64,000 bases of DNA from the NCBI GenBank assembly GCA_964399635.1, contig CAYNRU010000049.1:49416-113415 (forward strand), read 5' to 3'. This document shows positions 57,248-64,000 of this stretch, one piece after another (position 1 is the stretch's first letter; each line of letters starts with the position of its first letter). Under the pieces are notes generated by a model. The model saw nothing but the letters and a program-made list of their open reading frames with translations. It was not told the DNA's origin and searched no databases. This DNA is from UBA4615 sp964399635 (GTDB lineage: Bacteria; Pseudomonadota; Gammaproteobacteria; Burkholderiales; Burkholderiaceae_E). The translations under genes and the position numbers were made by a program.

Positions 57248-58501
57248 TCAGCCCGCGATCTCGCGCTCGAGCGCCTTGGGGTTGTCGCGCCAGCGCTCCA
57301 GCCACTCCTGGGCGACGTCGCCGGGGTAGACGTCCTCGACGCCGTCCTGCAGGGCCTTGACGATCGCGCGGGCGAGCGCCTCGGGCGCGACCTTGGGCGG
57401 GGGCAGCAGCTGCGCCCACTCGTCGTCGATGGGTCCGGGAAACAGGTTGACCACGCGCACGCCGGCCGGCCGCATCTCGGCGCGCAGGCACTGCGCGAGC
57501 GACAGCGCCGCGGCCTTGGACGCCGAGAAGGTGCCGTGCGCCGGGAAGTTTGCGAGCGCGAAGATCGACAGCAGGTTGACCCACGCGCAGGCGCCGGTCG
57601 GGCCGTCGGCGGCGCGCGCGCGCAGCGCCGGTCCGAAGGCCTGGGCGAGCCGCAGCAGCCCGAAGTAGTTGATGTCCATCTCGTTGCGCGCCGTCTCGAT
57701 GCCCACGCGCTGCCCGATGCCGGTGGCGCGGTGGTGCTCGGCGGTGTTGACCACGATGTCCACCCTGCCGCCGATCTCGCCGGCGAGTTCCACCACCGAG
57801 CGCGAGTCGGTCAGGTCGAGCGGTACCGGCGTGACCTGGGGCAGCGCCTCGAGCGTCTCGAAGCCCGGCAGCCGTTTCCAGGGCTCGGCATGGCCGGCCC
57901 ACACGACGTCGGCGCCGGCGGCCACGAGCGCGCGCACCACGGCCTGGCCGACGGCGGTCTTGGCGTCGGTGACCAGCACCTTGCGGAACTTGGGGTCGCA
58001 GGTCATCTCGCGCAGCTGTCGGTCGTCGCTCATGTTCGGGGTCTCCTTGTCGGGCAGCGCCACCAGCACCGCCTGGCCGGCGCGGTCGAGCATCGCGCCG
58101 ATCCGCACCCGCGCGGTGCCGCTCGCGCCGGCGTCGACGTCGCCGTGCAGATGCGCGACCACGGTCGGGCCGGCGTCGAGCTTCACCAGGCCGAGGCGCC
58201 AGGGCAGGCGCTCGCGGAAGAACAGGTCGTTGCTGTGGTGCAGCCGGGTCTGGGCGAGCAACAGGCCCGCGCCGTCCTGGGTGCGCCAGCGCAGCCTCAC
58301 CGACAGGCAGCGGTGGCAGGCCTCGCGCGGCGGGTACTGGATCGCGCCGCAGTCGGCGCAGGCCTGCAGCGCGAAGCGCCCCTCGGCGGCGGCGGCGGTC
58401 AGGCCGAGCGCGGTGCGGCTGCGCCCGCCCGGGGGCAGCGTGGGCATCCGGGTCGCGAGCACCGGGTTCTTGCGGGCAGGGCGGGCAAAGGGTGTGGTCA
58501 C
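57248..58501 (-). CDS. DUF35 (zinc-ribbon/OB-fold) domain fused to a degenerate short-chain dehydrogenase
   Basis: 417 residues from a GTG. Residues 1-150 are a DUF35 acyl-CoA-binding protein with rubredoxin-like zinc ribbon (CADCGAIQYPPREACHRC: Cys48, 51, 62, 65) and an OB-fold, as in ChsH2, the partner of thiolase-fold aldolases. Residues ~172-417 are an SDR fold whose key motifs are altered: the cofactor loop reads TDAKTAVG instead of TGxxxGxG, NNAG reads NTAE, and YxxxK reads FSASK (Phe325, Lys329). Inside the gene an AAGGAG (58043-58048) stands nine bases before an in-frame ATG (58033), so a 261-residue SDR alone could also be made. It follows the thiolase gene by 18 bases. Confidence 0.88.
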   Translation of the reverse strand: MTTPFARPARKNPVLATRMPTLPPGGRSRTALGLTAAAAEGRFALQACADCGAIQYPPREACHRCLSVRLRWRTQDGAGLLLAQTRLHHSNDLFFRERLPWRLGLVKLDAGPTVVAHLHGDVDAGASGTARVRIGAMLDRAGQAVLVALPDKETPNMSDDRQLREMTCDPKFRKVLVTDAKTAVGQAVVRALVAAGADVVWAGHAEPWKRLPGFETLEALPQVTPVPLDLTDSRSVVELAGEIGGRVDIVVNTAEHHRATGIGQRVGIETARNEMDINYFGLLRLAQAFGPALRARAADGPTGACAWVNLLSIFALANFPAHGTFSASKAAALSLAQCLRAEMRPAGVRVVNLFPGPIDDEWAQLLPPPKVAPEALARAIVKALQDGVEDVYPGDVAQEWLERWRDNPKALEREIAG

Positions 58502-58519
58502 GGCTCGTTCGGGCTCCGG

Positions 58520-59737
58520 TCAGTCGCGCCCGAGCAGCGCGGCGCCGGTCGCCAGCCCGCGGTCGAAGTTGATCATGCCAAAGCCGCTCACCAGGCCGAC
58601 CTGCGCATCGGGCACCTGGCGGGCGCCCGCGTCGCCGGTGAGCTGGCGCAGCGTCTCGGTCACGCCGATGTAGCCGCCCGCGCAGCCGGCCTGCCCGGCC
58701 GACAGCTGGCCGCCGCCGGTGTTGAGCGGGAAGCTGCCGGCGGTGGTGAAGCCGTTGGCGCGCACGAAGTCGGGCCCCTCCCCCTTGGCGCAGAAGCCGA
58801 GGTCCTCGATCTGCATCAGCGAGATCACCGGGTAGTCGTCGTAGGCCTGCAGCATGTCGACGTCGGCGGGGCGCACGCCGGCCTGCGCGTACAGGTCGTC
58901 GCGGTCGAGCACCCAGCCGCCCCGGAACTGCACCGGGTCGTCGGGGAAGGCGTTGTGGCGCTCGATGGTGCCGAGCAGCCGCGCGACGGGCAGGCCGAGC
59001 GCGCGGGCGCGTTCGCGGCGCATCACCAGGAAGGCGTCGGCGCCGGCGCAGGGCATCACGCAGTCGAACAGGTGCAGCGGATCGGCGATGGGGCGCGCGT
59101 CCAGGTACTCCTGCAGCGTCAGCGGCTTCTTGAACAGCGCGAGCGGGTTGAGCAGCGCGTTGTCGCGCTGCGCGACGCACAGCTTGCCGAAGTCGGCGCG
59201 CGTCGCGCCGAAGCTGCGCATGTAGTGGTCGGTCAGGAACGCGAAGCTCGCGTTGGGGCCGCCCGCGCCATACGGATAGACGGCGTCCCGCGCGAACATG
59301 CTGAAGTTGGACAGCGTGAGCCGGAACGAGTCGACATGGTTGGTGTCGGCCGCGATGCATGCGATCACGTCGGCATCACCCGCCTGCACCGCGCGCGCGG
59401 CGCGCCGCAGCGCCATCACGCCGCTCGCCCCGCCGATCGGCAGCCAGTCGAGCCAGCGCGGCGACACCCCGAGGTGCTGCATCAGCCCGATCGCGCTGTC
59501 GGGCGACAGCGTGAAGCTCGACACGCACACGCCGTCGATCTCGGCCTTGGCCAGGCCGGAGCGCTCGATCAGCAGCGCGAGCGCTCGCGCGACGAACCAG
59601 TGCGCCGCGCGGATCGAGTAGCGCTCGTAGGGCACGGTCACCGGGACGAGCACCGCCACATCGTCGTAGCCGAGCCGGGATCGGGAAAGGGGGGCGCTTG
59701 ACACGGGATTTAGTTTAGACTTCAAATAATATTGCAT
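58520..59737 (-). CDS. Thiolase-fold protein lacking the nucleophilic Cys (lipid-transfer/Ltp2-like)
   Basis: Up to 405 residues. Thiolase-superfamily features include ALALLIERSGLAKAEIDGVC, HVDSFRLTLSNFSMFARDAV, the Asn/Gly-rich LNTGGGQLSAGQAGCAGGYI near the C-terminus, and LVSGFGMINFDRG. At the place where thiolases have the acylated Cys this protein reads LPIGGASGVMALRRAARAV. That and the DUF35 gene next door fit the Ltp2/ChsH2 retro-aldolase class better than a true thiolase. The ATG at 59737 lies inside the palindrome 59731-59757; a GTG at 59704 is an alternative start that would leave the palindrome as operator. Substrate is presumably a beta-hydroxyacyl-CoA. Confidence 0.88.
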   Translation of the reverse strand: MQYYLKSKLNPVSSAPLSRSRLGYDDVAVLVPVTVPYERYSIRAAHWFVARALALLIERSGLAKAEIDGVCVSSFTLSPDSAIGLMQHLGVSPRWLDWLPIGGASGVMALRRAARAVQAGDADVIACIAADTNHVDSFRLTLSNFSMFARDAVYPYGAGGPNASFAFLTDHYMRSFGATRADFGKLCVAQRDNALLNPLALFKKPLTLQEYLDARPIADPLHLFDCVMPCAGADAFLVMRRERARALGLPVARLLGTIERHNAFPDDPVQFRGGWVLDRDDLYAQAGVRPADVDMLQAYDDYPVISLMQIEDLGFCAKGEGPDFVRANGFTTAGSFPLNTGGGQLSAGQAGCAGGYIGVTETLRQLTGDAGARQVPDAQVGLVSGFGMINFDRGLATGAALLGRD

Positions 59738-59757
59738 GAATATTCAACGAATGCAAT
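59698..59757. promoter_or_regulatory. Divergent promoter/operator region with a 27-bp interrupted palindrome
   Basis: This is the most AT-rich spot in the window. ATTGCAT (59731-59737) and ATGCAAT (59751-59757) form perfect 7-bp arms around 13 bases, and TGAATATTCA (59737-59746) is a further 10-bp palindrome sharing the left arm's last base. TTGACA at 59698-59703 is a perfect plus-strand -35 hexamer, but the nearest -10-like sequence (TAATAT, 59727-59732) is 23 bases away. On the minus strand TATTAT (59731-59726) can serve as -10. The site is centred between the thiolase and iorA starts and fits a MarR-type operator controlling both arms. Confidence 0.6.
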
Positions 59758-59808
59758 GTCGTGCCGACCGCTTCCCGGCGGCGCGGTCAGTGTCGCCCGG
59801 AGTCGCGC

Positions 59809-62061
59809 ATGGCTGAACGCTCGTTCAAGAAGGAGGTCCAGACGCTGCGGCTCGGCGACGGCGACGAGTTCCACGGCGAGGGCATCCTGGCGGTGACCAA
59901 GGCGCTGCTGCAGGCCGGCGTGGCCTACGTGGCGGGTTATCAGGGTGCGCCGATCTCGCACCTGATGGATGTGCTGACCGACGCCAACGACATCCTCGAG
60001 GAACTCGGCGTCCACTTCGAGCACAGTGCCTCCGAGGCGACCGCGGCGGCCACCCTCGCCGCGTCCGTGCACGCGCCGCTGCGCGGCGCGGTGACCTTCA
60101 AGTCCACCGTGGGCACCAACGTCGCGTCCGACGCGCTCGCCAACCTCGCCTCCGGCGGCGTCACCGGCGGCGCGCTGCTGATCGTCGGCGAAGACTACGG
60201 CGAAGGCTCGTCGATCATGCAGGAGCGCTCGCACGCGTTCGCGATGAAGTCACAGGTGTGGCTGCTCGACCCCCGTCCGAATCTTCCCAAGATCGTCGAC
60301 ATGGTCGAGCGCGGCTTCGAGCTGTCCGAGGCGAGCAACACGCCGGTGATGCTCGAGCTGCGCATCCGCGCCTGCCACGTGCATGGCCGCTTCGCGACGC
60401 GGGCCAACCGCCGCCCGGAGTACACCCTCAAGGACGCGATCGAGCGGCCGCGGCGCGACACCGCGCGGGTCGTGCTGCCCCCGGCGAGCTACCTGCACGA
60501 GCAGGAGAAGATCACCCGGCGCTGGCCGGCGGCGGTGCGCTACATCCGCGAGCACGGCCTGAACGAGACCTTCGCGCCCGACGCGCAGGACTTCGGCATC
60601 GTGATGCAGGGCGGCCTGTACAACGGCGTGCTGCGCGCCCTCGAGCTGCTGGGGCTGGCCGATGCCTTCGGCGAGAGCCGCGTGCCGCTTTACGTGCTCA
60701 ACGTCACCTATCCGCTGATCGACGACGAGATCACCGCGTTCTGCGCTGGCAAGCGCGCGGTGCTGCTGGTGGAGGAGGGGCAGCCCGATTTCATCGAGCA
60801 GGCGCTCAACACGGTCCTGCGCCGTGCCGACCTGCAGACCCGCGTGCACGGCAAGGACCTGCTGCCGATGGCGGGCGAGTACACCGGCGGGGTGCTGGTG
60901 TCGGGCATCGCGCGTTTCGTGGAGCGCGTGGCGCCCAGCCTGCTCGAGGGCCGGCCGCTGCCGCGCGCGGCCCGCCCCGCCGCGCCGCCGGCCTCGGCCG
61001 CGCCGGTGGTCGCGCGGATCGCCGTGTCCTCGATCGGGCGCGCGACGCCGCGCACCCCGCCACCGCCGCGCGCCCCCGCCCCGGCGCCCGCGCCGGCCGC
61101 CGCGCCGCTACCGGTGCATCCGCGTCCGCCGTCCTTCTGCACCGGCTGCCCGGAGCGTCCGATCTTCACGGCGATGAAGCTGCTCGAGCGCGAGCTGGGC
61201 CCGCACCACGTGAGCTGCGACATCGGCTGCCACCTGTTCTCGGTGCTGCCGCCCTTCGAGATCGGGGCCACCACGATGGGCTACGGCCTGGGCTGGGCGG
61301 GCGCCGCCGCGCTCAACACGAAGGAGACCACCCGCCGCACGATCAGCGTCATGGGCGACGGGGGCTTCTGGCACAACGGGCTCACCAGCGGCGTGGGCAA
61401 CGCGGTGTTCAACAAGACCGACAGCGTGCTGCTGGTCGTCGACAACGGCTACTCGGCCGCCACCGGCGGCCAGGACGTGCCGTCCTCCAAGGCGCCCAAC
61501 GCGATCCGCTCCACCAACAACCCGATCGAGCGCGCCGTGCGCGGCGTCGGCATCGACTGGGTCCGCACCATCACGCGCACCTACTCGGTCGCGCAGATGC
61601 GCGACACGCTGCGCGAGGCGCTGACCACGCCCGAGCGGGGCCCCAAGGTGGTCATCGCGCAGAGCGAGTGCATGCTCAACCGGCAGCGCCGCGAGAAGCC
61701 GCTGATGCGCCGCGCCATCGCCGACGGCGAGCGGGTCGTGCGCGAGCGCTTCGGCATCGACCCTGACACCTGCACCGGCGACCACTCCTGCATCCGGCTG
61801 TCGGGCTGCCCGTCGCTCACGGTGCGCGACAACCCCGATCCGCTGCGCACCGATCCGGTGGCGGCGGTGATCGACTCCTGCGTCGGCTGTGGGCTGTGCG
61901 GCGAGGTCGCGCACGCGGCGGTGCTGTGCCCGTCGTTCTATCGCGCCGGCATCGTCAACAACCCGACCGCGGCCGACCGCCGGCGCGACGGCTGGCGCCG
62001 CAGGGTGATCGGCTGGCTGCAGCGGCGCATCGACCGTCGCCTGGAGGGCCTCGCCGCATGA
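59809..62061 (+). CDS. iorA: Indolepyruvate:ferredoxin oxidoreductase-like alpha subunit
   Basis: 750 residues. Pyrimidine-binding domain (YQGAPISHLMDVL, SEATAAATLAASVH), a middle transketolase-C-like domain (YVLNVTYPLIDDEITAFCAG), a Pro/Ala linker (about 400-440) and a TPP pyrophosphate domain follow in order. The last has FCTGCPERPIF, the metal motif GDGGFWHNGLTSG and DNGYSAATGGQ. Two Cys clusters close the protein: DTCTGDHSCIRLSGCP and SCVGCGLCGEVAHAAVLCP, for [4Fe-4S] binding. It oxidatively decarboxylates aryl- or branched 2-oxoacids to acyl-CoA. ATG at 59809 follows GGAG; the frame is open to 59761 with no coding character. Overlaps iorB by four bases. Confidence 0.94.
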   Translation: MAERSFKKEVQTLRLGDGDEFHGEGILAVTKALLQAGVAYVAGYQGAPISHLMDVLTDANDILEELGVHFEHSASEATAAATLAASVHAPLRGAVTFKSTVGTNVASDALANLASGGVTGGALLIVGEDYGEGSSIMQERSHAFAMKSQVWLLDPRPNLPKIVDMVERGFELSEASNTPVMLELRIRACHVHGRFATRANRRPEYTLKDAIERPRRDTARVVLPPASYLHEQEKITRRWPAAVRYIREHGLNETFAPDAQDFGIVMQGGLYNGVLRALELLGLADAFGESRVPLYVLNVTYPLIDDEITAFCAGKRAVLLVEEGQPDFIEQALNTVLRRADLQTRVHGKDLLPMAGEYTGGVLVSGIARFVERVAPSLLEGRPLPRAARPAAPPASAAPVVARIAVSSIGRATPRTPPPPRAPAPAPAPAAAPLPVHPRPPSFCTGCPERPIFTAMKLLERELGPHHVSCDIGCHLFSVLPPFEIGATTMGYGLGWAGAAALNTKETTRRTISVMGDGGFWHNGLTSGVGNAVFNKTDSVLLVVDNGYSAATGGQDVPSSKAPNAIRSTNNPIERAVRGVGIDWVRTITRTYSVAQMRDTLREALTTPERGPKVVIAQSECMLNRQRREKPLMRRAIADGERVVRERFGIDPDTCTGDHSCIRLSGCPSLTVRDNPDPLRTDPVAAVIDSCVGCGLCGEVAHAAVLCPSFYRAGIVNNPTAADRRRDGWRRRVIGWLQRRIDRRLEGLAA

Positions 62062-63725
62062 CGATCGTCTCGGTCTCCCGGACCCGCGCGCCGCAGGGCC
62101 CGCCGGCGCGCGCGATCGGGATCGCGGTGATGGCGATGGGCGGCGAGGGCGGCGGCGTGCTCGCCGACTGGCTGGTCGACCTCGGCGAGTCCAACGGCTT
62201 CATCGCGCAGGCGACCTCGGTGCCGGGCGTCGCTCAGCGCACCGGCGCGACCATCTACTACGTCGAGCTGTTCCCCGAGCCCGCGGCTCGGGCGGCGGGG
62301 CGCGCGCCGGTGCTTGCGCTGATGCCCACGCCCGGCGAGGTCGACGTGGTGGTCGCCTCGGAGCTGATGGAGGCGGGCCGCGCGATCCAGCGCGGGCTCG
62401 TCACCGACGACCGCACGACGCTGGTGGCCTCGACCCACCGCGTCTACTCGATGACCGAGCGGACCGCGATGGGCGACGGCCGCGTCGACCCGCAGGCGCT
62501 GCTCGAGGCGAGCCGGGCCGCCGCGCGCCGCATGGTGGCGGCGGACTTCGCGCGGCTCGCGGAGGACGCCGGCAGCGTGATCGGCGCGTCGCTGTTCGGC
62601 GCGCTGGCCGCGACCGGCGCGCTGCCCTTCACGCGGGGCCAGTTCGAGGAGGCGGTGCGCCGCGGCGGCGTGGGCGTGAGCGCGAGCCTCGCGGCCTTCG
62701 ATGCAGGATTCACGGCCGCGACTGCGTCTGGCCTCGCGGTGCCCGCGTCGGGCCGTGCGGCGTCGCCCGCCGATACGGGTCCGGGCGCCGCCGCCGGCGC
62801 GTCCGCCCGGCCGGCCGTCCCCGGCCGCGCGCCCACCGTACTCGGGCCGCGCCTGCGCGCCCACGAGGCGCGCATCGCCGAGGGCTTTCCGGAGCCGGTG
62901 CGCGAGGTGCTGCGGGCGGGCGCGCTGAGGCTGGCCGACTGGCAGGACGAGGCGTACGCCGCCGACTACCTCGACCGGCTGGCGCCGGTGCGCGCGCTCG
63001 ATGCGCGGTCGCCCGCGCTGCCCGGGGAGCCGGCGCACGCGCTGCTCTCTGAGACCGCGCGGCACCTGGCGCTGTGGATGAGCTACGAGGACACTGTCCG
63101 CGTCGCCGACCTCAAGACGCGGCGCAGCCGCTTCGAGCGCGTGGCCACCGAGGTGCGCCTGTCGGGCGACCAGCTGCTCGACATCGGCGAGTTCCTGCAC
63201 CCGCGCGTCGAGGAGATCGCCGACGCGCTGCCCGCGGGCCTCGGGCGCTGGCTGCTGCGAACCGGCTGGGCGCGAGGCCTCGTCGGGCGCTTCACGCGCG
63301 AGGGCCGCGTGGTGAAAACCAGCGCCATCCGCGGCTTCGCGCTGCTCTACGCCGTGGCCGCGATGCGCGGCATGCGTCGCGGATCGCTGCGCTTCGGCGT
63401 CGAGACGGCTCGCATCTCGCAGTGGCTCGCCCGCATCGAGGCGATCGCGCCGCGCGATCCGGCGCTCGCGCTCGAGGTTGCACGGTGTCAGCGGCTGGTC
63501 AAGGGCTACGGCGACACGCATGCGCGAGGCTGGGGCAACTTCGAGCGCCTGATGCAGGCGCTCGATCGGCTGCCGGCCGGCGTGCTGTCGGCCACCGCGC
63601 TGCACGCGCTGCGCGACGCCGCGCTCGCCGACGAAGGCGGCGCGGCGCTGGCCGCCGCCCTCGCACGGCTCGATGCCGGCCCGGGCGAGGGCGCGGGCGC
63701 GCCGCCCGCGGCGCGCGCCGCCTGA
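62058..63725 (+). CDS. iorB: Indolepyruvate:ferredoxin oxidoreductase-like beta subunit with C-terminal extension
   Basis: 555 residues, against about 200 for archaeal IorB. Residues 15-225 are the gamma-type catalytic domain (GIAVMAMGGEGGGVLADWLV, ATSVPGVAQRTGATIYYVEL, LALMPTPGEVDVVVASELME). After an Ala/Pro linker (about 235-265) comes a long helical extension (PEPVREVLRAGALRLADWQD, AYAADYLDRLAPV, KTSAIRGFALLYAVAAMRGM), the DUF6537-type tail seen in aerobic proteobacterial IorB. The ATGA overlap with iorA ensures equal synthesis. The C-terminal WGNFERLMQALDRLP is typical of the extension. Confidence 0.92.
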   Translation: MTIVSVSRTRAPQGPPARAIGIAVMAMGGEGGGVLADWLVDLGESNGFIAQATSVPGVAQRTGATIYYVELFPEPAARAAGRAPVLALMPTPGEVDVVVASELMEAGRAIQRGLVTDDRTTLVASTHRVYSMTERTAMGDGRVDPQALLEASRAAARRMVAADFARLAEDAGSVIGASLFGALAATGALPFTRGQFEEAVRRGGVGVSASLAAFDAGFTAATASGLAVPASGRAASPADTGPGAAAGASARPAVPGRAPTVLGPRLRAHEARIAEGFPEPVREVLRAGALRLADWQDEAYAADYLDRLAPVRALDARSPALPGEPAHALLSETARHLALWMSYEDTVRVADLKTRRSRFERVATEVRLSGDQLLDIGEFLHPRVEEIADALPAGLGRWLLRTGWARGLVGRFTREGRVVKTSAIRGFALLYAVAAMRGMRRGSLRFGVETARISQWLARIEAIAPRDPALALEVARCQRLVKGYGDTHARGWGNFERLMQALDRLPAGVLSATALHALRDAALADEGGAALAAALARLDAGPGEGAGAPPAARAA

Positions 63726-63792
63726 ACGGCACGCGGGCGATGTGCGCGGCGGCCGTCCCGATCCGACACCGACCCCTGCGGAGGGCAGCACC

Positions 63793-64000
63793 ATGACCGA
63801 CCCGGCCGAACGGCCCCTCGAGCGCCACCCGGCGCGCGGGCGGTATCGCGACGATCCTGAGGCGCTGTTGTCGCTGGTGCGTTCTGACGCCGTGCACCGT
63901 GATGTGTACGTTGACGCGGAGGTGTACGAGCTGGAGATGGAGCGGCTGTGGTCGCGCACGTGGGTGTACGTGGGTCACGACAGCCAGGTGCCGCAGGCGG
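63793..64000 (+). CDS. Rieske-type aromatic ring-hydroxylating oxygenase alpha subunit, 5' fragment
   Basis: Only the first 69 residues are in the window. They contain the N-terminal helix-loop region DVYVDAEVYELEMERLWSRT followed by WVYVGHDSQVP, which is the standard lead-in to the Rieske [2Fe-2S] domain of ring-hydroxylating oxygenases (the CxH pair lies beyond the window edge). GGAGGGCAGCACC precedes the ATG, 67 bases after iorB on the same strand. The substrate is likely an aromatic acid connected with the IorAB product, but this cannot be told here. Confidence 0.88.
   Translation, partial: MTDPAERPLERHPARGRYRDDPEALLSLVRSDAVHRDVYVDAEVYELEMERLWSRTWVYVGHDSQVPQA

Noticed and set aside
57173..59701. 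842-codon open frame on the plus strand
   Set aside because: Antisense to the DUF35-SDR and thiolase-like genes, both of which have clear domains and RBS-supported starts.

Overview
The window is very GC-rich (roughly 70 %), densely packed double-stranded bacterial DNA with strong G/C third-position bias. The gene families (system I cytochrome c maturation, tripartite tricarboxylate 'Bug' binding proteins, IorAB-type 2-oxoacid oxidoreductase, Ltp2/DUF35-like pairs, GuaC, class I Fbp) point to a Betaproteobacterium, most likely a Burkholderiales member. No rRNA, tRNA, insertion sequence, prophage or CRISPR array was seen. Both ends cut genes: a short-chain dehydrogenase at the left and a Rieske oxygenase alpha subunit at the right.

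Layout. 1-4.2 kb: SDR tail, KDG kinase, quinone oxidoreductase, tcdA, fbp. 4.3-10.6 kb: pepN, a secreted propeptide-like protein overlapping a kexin-like lipoprotein protease, and a trans-sulfuration enzyme. 11-13.3 kb: hup, a DMT exporter and dgoK. 13.4-20.7 kb: a nine-gene cytochrome c maturation operon, read leftward, with ccmI first. 20.8-31 kb: MFS transporter, aldo/keto reductase, then a trehalose/glucose module: a membrane-anchored sensor-like OtsA fusion at the left and an otsB-glk-GH15 operon at the right, separated by an old-yellow-enzyme gene and an internally deleted Bug gene. 31-36 kb: DEAD-box helicase with a structured leader, guaC, YddA-like ABC exporter. 35.8-38.8 kb: an intact tctCBA operon. 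38.8-46.8 kb: CNNM/CBS protein, Crp/Fnr regulator with an FNR-type box in front, CDF metal exporter, cardiolipin synthase, and an orphan MoxR ATPase/VWA pair (CbbQO/NorQD type). 46.9-50.8 kb: two wax-ester-synthase/DGAT-like acyltransferases flanking an alpha/beta hydrolase. 51-55.4 kb: prfC, benE, sixA, aldo/keto reductase.

55.4-64 kb is the most distinctive accessory block: a leftward operon (Cys-less thiolase, DUF35-SDR fusion, cyclase, MarR regulator, dead Bug gene) divergent from iorA-iorB and a Rieske oxygenase. A 27-bp interrupted palindrome lies between the two arms. It looks like an undescribed acyl-CoA/aromatic catabolic cluster under MarR control.

The points most worth a second look are the split protease/propeptide pair, the OtsA fusion, an apparent ATT start codon in otsB, the degenerate DUF35-SDR fusion that retains an internal start site, and two Bug genes that have each lost their middle section. 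All calls are from reading the sequence; no database search was run.
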